A stretch of 64,000 nt of DNA from Papillibacter cinnamivorans DSM 12816. Its GTDB lineage: Bacteria; Bacillota; Clostridia; Oscillospirales; Oscillospiraceae. Positions 26,262 to 33,537 of this stretch are shown here, in pieces; the first letter of the stretch is position 1, and each line of letters begins with the position of its first letter. The DNA lies in assembly GCF_900176335.1 (NCBI RefSeq), contig NZ_FWXW01000004.1, positions 284,714 to 348,713 on the forward strand. Direction: 5' to 3'. The notes beneath the pieces were generated by a model that had not been told where the DNA came from, searched no databases, and saw nothing but the letters and a program-made list of their open reading frames with translations. The translations under genes and the position numbers were made by a program.

Positions 26262-28118
26262 TTATAATATCGTCGGGCTGCCGCCGGAATTGGACAGCGA
26301 ATCGACAATATAAACCTCGATCACATCGCCGGGCCTGACGTTGAAGCCAGCGCCCGCGGTGCTTACTATATCAAAATCAGCAGTCAGGAAGCAGAACGCG
26401 ATTTGCTGGTCGTTCCGTATCTGAACAAATACGCAGGTCTCCGCCCCGGCGTGTCCCGTATCTGTCGTAATATTGACCCTGACATACTTAAAGCCCGTGA
26501 CGCCGCTGTTCACCGTCAGCGTCGGGATGCCGCTGCCTGTGTAGCTGCCGATGTAAGCCCCGTCACCATCGGACGCGATGAGGTACGCGCCGTTCCCACA
26601 GTGCTCTTGGATCGTCAAGGTGAAGGTTTTCGTCGCGGTAAGGCTTGGATCGGACGCGTCCGTCACGGTGACGATAACGCTGTAGCTGCCGGCGCTGCTG
26701 TTGACGGGTTTGCCGGAAAGCACGCCGTCGGTGCTCAGCGTGATGCCTGAGGGCAGAGCGGAGCTTGTTGACCAGCTAAATGTGCCGCTGCCGCCGGTGG
26801 CAACAAGCGTCTCGCTGTAGTCTATGTACGCCACGCCGACAGGCAGGCTCGCTGTTGAGATGCTGATACACACAGCGATCAGCGTATTGCTGTTCGACGT
26901 GTCGATTGTCCCCGCCGCCTTACAATAGGAGCCGTCATTATATGCATATACAGTTCCGTTGCCCTCCGGCAGCCAAAGGTATAAATATCCGTTCGAGTCA
27001 GTCGCGCAAGAGAATTCAGCGCCGCCGTTATACGCACAGGTCATGTCGGTGCTTACATGCAGCCCGCTGACGACGGTTTTATACACCGCGGTTTCCTTTG
27101 CCGACGTCTGATACACGGTACCGGAAAAGTCTGCGTTTACCGAGCCGCCGCTGATATACAGGTCGCCGTCACCGGAGACGTTTGCGCCTTTTCCGATATC
27201 CGAGGCGCCATATGTACCACCGGTTGCCACTACCGTACCGCCGCTGATGATTACCGTACCACCCGCACCTGAATCGCCGCCGCCGATGCCAGCACCGCTT
27301 TCGTAGTAATATTCATCCTCAAAATAATCCAAGGTGGTATTTCCTATAGCAGTCACTTTTGCGCTGCCGGAAATCTTAACCGTGCCGCCCGAGCCTTTGA
27401 CGCCGCCGCCGATGCCCGCGCCGCCACCCTTGCCTCCTTCTGCGTACACACAGCCGCCATTGATCGTGATCGTGCCGCCCGAGCCTTCGTAGGCGCCGCC
27501 GATGCCCGCGCCAAGACCGTAAGTGCGTGCCGTTACCGTACCGCCATTGATCGTGATCGTGCCGCCCGAGCCTTTGACGCCGCCGCCGATGCCTGCGCTG
27601 TTGAATCCGCCTTGAACTGTCAGCGTATCACTGGTATCGCTCGTTTTTTTGTCGATGATTGCCGATGCCCCGCTTGGCACTTGAATTCCCGTGTCATTGC
27701 CCAATGCGTACAACTGGTTTGCGCCCGAAAGCGTCAGCTCAACGGCAGCGCCGGAGATGATGGAGATGCAGCTATGGGGGATGGTGCTGATATTTACCTG
27801 CTGAAGCGTTATTCTGACCGTACCGCTGCTGACCGTGATGACGTTTGCTGTAGCCGTGCTGCTGTCCGTCTGTGTAATGACGATCTCGTCGGAGGATGGG
27901 ATTATGTCCATTGAGGACACGGCACCCAACGTGGCGCTGTAGGTGACGTCCAGATACGAGGCGTCCGACGCATCCTGTGAAATCGTGATGAAGCCGTAAT
28001 CGATGTAATAGGTATGGCTCACCGCCATTGCCGGTAACGACAGCCCCGGCAGCAGCGAGAGTACCAGCGCCGCCGTCAGCAGCATGGATAAAAGCTTTTT
28101 ACTGTTTAACCTTTTCAT
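26262..28118 (-). CDS. Secreted glycine-rich repeat protein with Ig-like domain
   Basis: 618 residues. The signal peptide (LLSMLLTAALVLSLLPGLSLPAMA) is nearly the same as that of the next gene upstream. The centre has degenerate repeats of the type GAGIGGGxxGSGGTITINGG that predict a right-handed beta-helix. A putative Ig (He_PIG) domain follows (LPSGITLSTDGVLSGKPV). The last 110 residues (CGNGAYLIASDGDGAYIGSY to the C-terminus) are closely paralogous to the end of the 28144 protein and include GDVIEVYIVDSLSN. No SLH repeats, LPXTG or catalytic motif is seen. The start at 28118 has AAGGAG upstream. Likely an adhesin or surface-layer accessory (inference). Confidence 0.78.
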   Translation of the reverse strand: MKRLNSKKLLSMLLTAALVLSLLPGLSLPAMAVSHTYYIDYGFITISQDASDASYLDVTYSATLGAVSSMDIIPSSDEIVITQTDSSTATANVITVSSGTVRITLQQVNISTIPHSCISIISGAAVELTLSGANQLYALGNDTGIQVPSGASAIIDKKTSDTSDTLTVQGGFNSAGIGGGVKGSGGTITINGGTVTARTYGLGAGIGGAYEGSGGTITINGGCVYAEGGKGGGAGIGGGVKGSGGTVKISGSAKVTAIGNTTLDYFEDEYYYESGAGIGGGDSGAGGTVIISGGTVVATGGTYGASDIGKGANVSGDGDLYISGGSVNADFSGTVYQTSAKETAVYKTVVSGLHVSTDMTCAYNGGAEFSCATDSNGYLYLWLPEGNGTVYAYNDGSYCKAAGTIDTSNSNTLIAVCISISTASLPVGVAYIDYSETLVATGGSGTFSWSTSSALPSGITLSTDGVLSGKPVNSSAGSYSVIVTVTDASDPSLTATKTFTLTIQEHCGNGAYLIASDGDGAYIGSYTGSGIPTLTVNSGVTGFKYVRVNITTDTGHAGAETCVFVQIRNDQQIAFCFLTADFDIVSTAGAGFNVRPGDVIEVYIVDSLSNSGGSPTIL

Positions 28119-28143
28119 AATCCTGACTCCTTGTATTTGAAAA

Positions 28144-29901
28144 TTATAACACCGTCGGGCTGGTCCCGGAACCATTGGTCAGGCTGTCCACAATATAAAC
28201 CTCGATCACATCGCCGGGCTTGACGTTGAAGCCCGCCGTCGCTGTGCCCACCGTATCAAAATCAGCGGTCGTGGCGTTTATGGCGATCTGCACCCCGTTT
28301 CTTGTCTGCACGAACACGCAGGTCTCCGTGCCGCTGTGGCCCGTCTCGGCGACTGTAATATCGACTCCAAAGTATTTAAAGCCGGTGACGCCGCTGTCCA
28401 CCGTCAGTGTCAGGAAGCTCTCATCGTTATAGCTGCCGGTATAAGCCGAGTCGCCGTCGGACTTAACGAAATACGTGCCGTTACCGCAGGGTGTGAGGAC
28501 AAATTTGGCGGCCAGCGGGGGGTTTAATGCAAACATATCGGTCGCATTTACATAACTGATCTTATCCCCCGCCGCCTTATACTCTTTGCCCCCGGCGTTA
28601 AGCAAAATTTCAGTGCTGCTTTCCGTCGCCGGCAGCCAGAGATACAAAATGCCGCTGGAAACTGTATTCGTTGAAAGAGCTGAGCCGCCGTTTATTGAGT
28701 AGGATGTGGCTGCACTGGCGGCATAGGCCAAACCGGTCACGTAAACAAGATATACGCGGTCAGAGCCATCGGTAGGCAAAGGATTAACTTTGTTCCGTGA
28801 TAGATAAACCGAACCGCCGGTTATTGTAACGGAACTTCCGCTGATGTCATATGAGGTGTCGGTATCGGTGCCGGTCGCCGTTACGAAGCCGCCGCTTATC
28901 GTGATAGAGCTGCCGCTTGAGCCTATCCCCGCCGCGTCGTTGCCGCCGGTGCCGTCAACGCCAAAGGGGGCGCTGCCGCCGGTGCCACCGTAGCTGCCTG
29001 TTGCCGTTACCTGCGCGCTGCCGGATATATTGATTGTGTCGCCATCAATCCCCGCGCCGGCGTCGCCGCCGTCACCGCCGTCACTTATATAGCTGATGCC
29101 ACCGCCGCCGCCGAAGCCGCCGGCTGCTCTCACTTGGGCGCTGCCGGATATACTGATTGAGTTACTGTCTATCCCCACACCGCCGTCGCCGCCGTCGCCG
29201 CCGCTGCCGCCGTAGCCGGCGTTGCCGCCCGCGCCGCCGTTGCCGCCTGTTGCCTTAACATAGGCGCTGCCGCTTATACTGATTGTGTTACCGGCTATCC
29301 CCGCGCCACCGTCGCCGCCGGAGCCGTCTCCGACCCCGCCGTCACCGCCGGAGCTGCCGGTTGCCTCAACATGGGCACTGCCGCTTATACTGATATCGCC
29401 GTCGCCGCCGATGCCCGCGCCGCCGTCGCCGCCCGCGCCGCCGTCGCTGCCGGTTGCCGTAAGGCTGCCACCGGTTGACGAGGTTATCGTCAGGGTTGCT
29501 CCGCTCTCCACTTGCAATCCGTCGTATCCCGAGCCGCAACCGATCAGGGCGTTTGTGCCGCTGAGCGTCAGGTTTACTGTTGCGCCGCTGGCAACGGTAA
29601 ACGCGCAGCCGGATGCGTTGACGATGACGTCGCTCAGCGTGATGTTGACGGTGCCGCTGCTTACCACAATTTGGTTGGTAGTTGCCAGCCATTTAGAGGC
29701 CAGCTTCACAACACATGTGCCGTCGCCCGAGAACGTCAGGGTATTGCCGCTGAATGAATAGTTCGAATCGCCCGTTACTTCGAAACCCCCGCAGATGACC
29801 GGTGCCGCCCAGGCGGTGGCCGGCAGCGTCAACCCCGGCAGCAGCGAGAGTACCAGCGCCGCCGTCATGAGAATGGATAAAAGCTTTTTTTTGATTTTCA
29901 T
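28144..29901 (-). CDS. Secreted glycine-rich beta-helix-like protein, paralogue of the next gene
   Basis: 585 residues. Signal peptide at residues 1-30. A long run of units of the pattern ISISGSAxVxATGGxGGxGG makes a very Gly/Asp-rich central region encoded by GCC/GTC-rich DNA. The C-terminal 110 residues share the conserved domain of the 26262 protein (CGNGTYFVKSDGDSAYTGSY, GDVIEVYIVDSLTN). The repeats resemble Ca-binding or carbohydrate-binding parallel beta-helices, but no family can be named with certainty. The start at 29901 has GAGGG upstream; only 10 bases separate it from the DUF2442-like gene, so they share a transcript. Confidence 0.78.
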   Translation of the reverse strand: MKIKKKLLSILMTAALVLSLLPGLTLPATAWAAPVICGGFEVTGDSNYSFSGNTLTFSGDGTCVVKLASKWLATTNQIVVSSGTVNITLSDVIVNASGCAFTVASGATVNLTLSGTNALIGCGSGYDGLQVESGATLTITSSTGGSLTATGSDGGAGGDGGAGIGGDGDISISGSAHVEATGSSGGDGGVGDGSGGDGGAGIAGNTISISGSAYVKATGGNGGAGGNAGYGGSGGDGGDGGVGIDSNSISISGSAQVRAAGGFGGGGGISYISDGGDGGDAGAGIDGDTINISGSAQVTATGSYGGTGGSAPFGVDGTGGNDAAGIGSSGSSITISGGFVTATGTDTDTSYDISGSSVTITGGSVYLSRNKVNPLPTDGSDRVYLVYVTGLAYAASAATSYSINGGSALSTNTVSSGILYLWLPATESSTEILLNAGGKEYKAAGDKISYVNATDMFALNPPLAAKFVLTPCGNGTYFVKSDGDSAYTGSYNDESFLTLTVDSGVTGFKYFGVDITVAETGHSGTETCVFVQTRNGVQIAINATTADFDTVGTATAGFNVKPGDVIEVYIVDSLTNGSGTSPTVL

Positions 29902-29911
29902 ATTTTTGCCC

Positions 29912-30142
29912 TCATTTCTGCGCCAGCTGAAAGAGCTCGCTGGCTGATATTTCGATTTTGTTGTCCCATTTAACAATTGTGCCGTCCGTTTCCGCCCGGC
30001 GGAAAAACACGGGATCTGAAAGAAGTCCGAACCTCACGGTTCCGAGCTTGGCGGTGAAATCCAGTGTGACGCTGCTGCCGTTTTCCAGATCGACCTCCAG
30101 CCGGTGACCGTCCAGCGGGACGACGCTTTTGATTTGAACCAT
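29912..30142 (-). CDS. Small DUF2442-like protein
   Basis: 76 residues. It has the DUF2442 pattern: IKSVVPLDGHRLEVDLENGSSVTLDF, a middle KLGTVRFGLLSDPVFF and a terminal IVKWDNKIEISASELF. The family is small and beta-rich, often found next to toxin-antitoxin or mobile genes, without a settled function. The ATG at 30142 has GGAGG 7 bases upstream. It is the first gene after a promoter-proximal hairpin and leads the surface-protein genes. A paralogue holds the same place in module B (42506). Confidence 0.75.
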   Translation of the reverse strand: MVQIKSVVPLDGHRLEVDLENGSSVTLDFTAKLGTVRFGLLSDPVFFRRAETDGTIVKWDNKIEISASELFQLAQK

Positions 30143-30163
30143 AAAAATACCTCCAAAAAGCAC

Positions 30164-30228
30164 AAAAATACCACGATACATTCATTGTACCGTGGTATTT
30201 TTGGCAGCGATACTACCCGCCGGGTAGT
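30164..30228 (-). promoter_or_regulatory. Two inverted repeats before the DUF2442-like gene of module A
   Basis: A 12-bp perfect stem (30164-30175 with 30191-30202, AAAAATACCACG/CGTGGTATTTTT) lies 22 bases upstream of the start codon. On the minus strand it is followed by GTGCTTTTTGG, so it can work as an attenuator or as terminator of the regulator gene. A perfect palindrome ACTACCCGCCGGGTAGT (30212-30228) lies farther upstream and could be an operator for the neighbouring LuxR-type protein. Confidence 0.55.
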
Positions 30229-30242
30229 CTTTCGCAGGTTTT

Positions 30243-32735
30243 TTACTGTTCGAGGTCATTCAAATACTGCTGTAAATGCGTTCTGTTGTTAATAGAGAGC
30301 TTTGTATAGATAGACTTCATTGCCATTTTTACCGTGTTGGCTGAAATAAACAGCTGTTTTCCTATTTCGCTATTGGTAATTCCCGACGCGGCAAGGCGGG
30401 CGATCTCAAGCTCCCGTTCGGTCAAGCTTGGTTTCTCCTTTGCAAAATAGTCCCGTATCATTTGCTCTTTGGAGCGCTTGAAGATTTGATACAGCGTGAG
30501 AATCTCTGCAATATCCTCTCTGAAGCTGCCTTCCGCCGCGATTTTCCTAAGAAGAGGTTCGATGAAATCGCAGTTTTCCGCAAATAGCATGTACTGCCTG
30601 TCCGGCATGGCAATTTCCAGGGCTTTTTTCAGGCTGGACAGCGCTTCCTCTTCTCTGAAAATCTTACGATATGCCGAGGCGAGGTATATGTATGTATAGA
30701 TATACCCCAGAAGGTTCGAAAAAACGGAGGATATGGAGACAAAGTGCTCAGCGCTGCCGATGAGCTTTAAGTATTCCCCTCTGATCAGGAGAACCCTGCC
30801 GTACATGACCGTGAAAAAAGAGAGTGCGGGAAATCTCAGCCGAAGAGGATTGCTCAAGTCAACTTCCAGCAATCTTTCCGGGATTTTATCCGTCTGATCG
30901 AGATAAGCATAGATACAACCCTCGCAAATCTCCGCCATATGTATAAAGTGAGATTCGTTTCTTTTGTTCATAGCCTCGTGCATTTCATGGATGCGCTTCA
31001 TCACGCCGGATAAATCGCCCTTCATAAAAGCAATGAGTATCTGCAGATATAATGCGCTGTAAACAATATTGTCATCCTGACCCGACTGCGCCTTGAGCAT
31101 AGCCTTTTGCGCCGAAATCTCAGCATTTTCAAAGTCACCCTGATTAAAGAGACTTTCGGCCTCCATCGCATATTCCGCGCCTGAACCATGTCCGTTTGTC
31201 AGGCGGTAGTAATAGGGCAAACCCTCCTTGATATCCTGTATATGCGCCTCGAGCATGCCGCTTTCTCTGTAATAAAGGCTTAAAACAGAGGGCGAGCCAA
31301 ACGTCCAATTGGTCCCCGTGTCATAAATTGACGTCGGTTGATTCAACAGTTCCCACGCTTTTTTGTGACGTTCCGACATTTTTTTAAGGTCGTTGAATTC
31401 AGCAAAGCTGAGTAATAGCTCAAGTTCCCCTAAAAGTCGATTTCGCAAGTCGGGCGCCATTCCCTTGTCTGCATTCATATGATGACTGACTTCTTCACAC
31501 ACGTTGTGAAACAACGCAAGCTCCTTATGTACGAACAAGTGCATAGCATAGATGAGCAGCGCATAGGGATGGCGGGCTTTTACCTCCTCCGGGCAGGCGG
31601 CCATATAGCTTTTCAGCAAGTCCTTGTCATAGGGCGAATAATCGTTGGCATGGTCTTCCTCAAGCGCCGTGAGCAAACCGTCGAATTCCCCGGCAAGAAA
31701 GAAGTATTTTCTTGCCTTAGAGAAGTCACGTTCCTGTCGATAGCACCCGGCAGCCCTGCGGTATACCTCTGTCTTTACGGCGGCGTCTTTTTGCTCAAAC
31801 TGTTCGCGGAGAAAATCCGTGAAGATGCTGTGGATATAGTACATTCTTGATCTTCCGTCATAGGTGATGAATAAATTGCTGTCCGTAAGCTCTGTAAGGA
31901 TTCGCTCAGGGTCGCTTTCGCCGCAAATGGATTCGGCCTGCTTCCGTGTGAAGCCGTCAAATATGCACACGGACACAAGAAGGTTTTTCGTCTCCTCCGG
32001 CATGGTGGCGTAGACCGTTTTCTCAAGAAGCCGGTAAATGCTTTCCGAATTGGTAAAACTGCCGTTGGAAACGTATTCGAGAAGAAACAGGTAAAGGGCG
32101 CTGATCCAGCCCTCGGTCATCTTATAAAGACGCTGGGCTTGGTCGGCGTTCAGTGTTATGCCGCAAGCTTTGAAGTAATCGGCGATTTCCTGCGGCTTTA
32201 GCGCAAAGGTATCACTGTCAATGTGGTGCAGGCGTTTTTTCAGCTTGAGTTCTTCCAGCCTCTTGAATTTTGTATACCGCGCGGTCACAACGATATGCAG
32301 GCCGGATGGTTCGCCCTCTGACATAAGCTCAAAAAACGTATTCAGCTCGGCGCTGTCCAGATGATGATAATCGTCGATGACGATCACGGCCGGAGTTGAC
32401 AATTTGACGCGGGATATGAGTTTTACCGCTTCGTTCATGGAAACCGCCTCGTTTGGGAAGCCAAGCTGAACGAGGCTTTTGCCGCAGACAGAGTCAAGCG
32501 CTCCGATCAGCTCCGCAAAGCCGTTCCAGAAGCCATCGGTGTCATCGGTGAAAACATGAAGCCAGTGGGGCGTGATACCCGCGCGGCCGACAGCTTCTCT
32601 GACCGCCGTTGTCTTCCCATAGCCCATCGGCGCCTCAACCACGGTGAGCGGATATTCCATGAGATCACCCATGGCCCGTGTGAGCCGATCGGTGAAATAC
32701 AGGCACTGCGTATTGATTTTTTTTGACCTCGGCAT
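30243..32735 (-). CDS. MalT/LuxR-type ATPase transcriptional regulator (module A)
   Basis: 830 residues. The N-terminal P-loop NTPase has Walker A EAPMGYGKTTAV (34-45) and Walker B AVIVIDDYHHLD, in the STAND/MalT manner. A long helical TPR-like sensor region follows from about 340 to 740. The C-terminal LuxR helix-turn-helix is LTERELEIARLAASGITNSEIGKQLFISANTVK. Such proteins bind a ligand in the TPR region, oligomerise with ATP and activate nearby promoters. It lies upstream of, and in line with, the DUF2442-like and surface genes, so it probably controls them. The ribosome site before the ATG is weak. A broken close relative lies at 45390-45842. Confidence 0.88.
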   Translation of the reverse strand: MPRSKKINTQCLYFTDRLTRAMGDLMEYPLTVVEAPMGYGKTTAVREAVGRAGITPHWLHVFTDDTDGFWNGFAELIGALDSVCGKSLVQLGFPNEAVSMNEAVKLISRVKLSTPAVIVIDDYHHLDSAELNTFFELMSEGEPSGLHIVVTARYTKFKRLEELKLKKRLHHIDSDTFALKPQEIADYFKACGITLNADQAQRLYKMTEGWISALYLFLLEYVSNGSFTNSESIYRLLEKTVYATMPEETKNLLVSVCIFDGFTRKQAESICGESDPERILTELTDSNLFITYDGRSRMYYIHSIFTDFLREQFEQKDAAVKTEVYRRAAGCYRQERDFSKARKYFFLAGEFDGLLTALEEDHANDYSPYDKDLLKSYMAACPEEVKARHPYALLIYAMHLFVHKELALFHNVCEEVSHHMNADKGMAPDLRNRLLGELELLLSFAEFNDLKKMSERHKKAWELLNQPTSIYDTGTNWTFGSPSVLSLYYRESGMLEAHIQDIKEGLPYYYRLTNGHGSGAEYAMEAESLFNQGDFENAEISAQKAMLKAQSGQDDNIVYSALYLQILIAFMKGDLSGVMKRIHEMHEAMNKRNESHFIHMAEICEGCIYAYLDQTDKIPERLLEVDLSNPLRLRFPALSFFTVMYGRVLLIRGEYLKLIGSAEHFVSISSVFSNLLGYIYTYIYLASAYRKIFREEEALSSLKKALEIAMPDRQYMLFAENCDFIEPLLRKIAAEGSFREDIAEILTLYQIFKRSKEQMIRDYFAKEKPSLTERELEIARLAASGITNSEIGKQLFISANTVKMAMKSIYTKLSINNRTHLQQYLNDLEQ

Positions 32736-33065
32736 ATCCTGACACCCCGTTTCGCATGTGCCGACAACAGATATATCGAAAGAATTATATCATATTTTAA
32801 GACGCATGGAAGAATAAACCACGGCTTGATGTTTTGGTTGAATCCTCGGCTCCCAATCTATCCGAAGATACTCCGGTGAGATGATAACACAACAATAACA
32901 TTGCCGTGCTTCGTCCTTTCAATTGTAAATTTGACCCTTATTTTGACCCTTTAGAGATTGAGATTCTATAAAACAACCGGACTGACTGGTACCAATTCTT
33001 ATAGATTTCAAACGAATTACCACATAATTACACTAAAATAATCCTAAAATACTCAGGTTTTCCTC
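32736..33065. other. Right inner edge of island A, no intact gene
   Basis: AT-rich DNA with no credible full gene. A short minus-strand frame (32919-33032) ends in a tail with repeated Lys-Gly-Gln. It arises from the direct repeat TTTGACCCTTATTTTGACCC at 32930-32949 and could be the stub of a lost recombinase gene or arm-type binding sites. The evidence is thin. Confidence 0.3.
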
Positions 33066-33089
33066 TTCAAATCCCTCCTTCTCCGCCAA
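33066..33089 (+). repeat. Right attachment-site copy of the tRNA-Ser end
   Basis: Exact 24-base copy of 24810-24833, the 3' end of tRNA-Ser(GCT), without the rest of the tRNA. It is followed at 33092-33125 by a 14-bp hairpin with one mismatch (TTGACCGA...TCGGTCAA), plausibly the original terminator of the tRNA. Confidence 0.85.
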
Positions 33090-33366
33090 GAATTGACCGA
33101 AGCATTGATACAATGCCTCGGTCAACTCGTATAAAACACAGTTGCTTTCCGTTTCATCTGTAATATGCAAAACCTTTCCGGTAATTGCAAGGCTCTTGAA
33201 TTCTTTAGGACCAAAATTGATATTTCAAAAATAAAGAATTATAATTGGATTAACATTAAATGCTTTACTTTTTATAAATAACGTGTTTGTGTTAAGGATA
33301 CACTGATTTAATCGGGCAATTAGTCTGGTCAAATGGTGTAATAGAATTAAGAAAAACGTAGAGAGG

Positions 33367-33450
33367 ATGTCCGACCGCCGTAAAAAGACCAAACGGGATG
33401 AATTTCTGGAAATCACGAATGAAATCATCCTTTGGGATGAACGGGTATGA
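33367..33450 (+). pseudogene. Remnant of an IS5-type transposase N-terminus
   Basis: 27 codons reading MSDRRKKTKRDEFLEITNEI and ending WDERV before a stop. This resembles the start of IS5-family transposases (KRDEFLE...IIPWDEW). GAGAGG lies just before the ATG. No further homologous sequence follows, so only the 5' end of an insertion sequence survives. The rest of 33126-33537 shows no gene. Confidence 0.5.
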
Positions 33451-33537
33451 GTCAGCGTTTCCTTAACTTCCCATATAAAATATACATGAAGTAAGCACAG
33501 GGGATGTAATTCAAAATTTGGATGGAGTGTCAATTAC

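Noticed and set aside
28800..29500. GC-rich repeats that could suggest a CRISPR array
   Set aside because: The repeats are in-frame glycine/aspartate codons of a secreted protein, without uniform direct repeats and spacers, and no cas genes are present.
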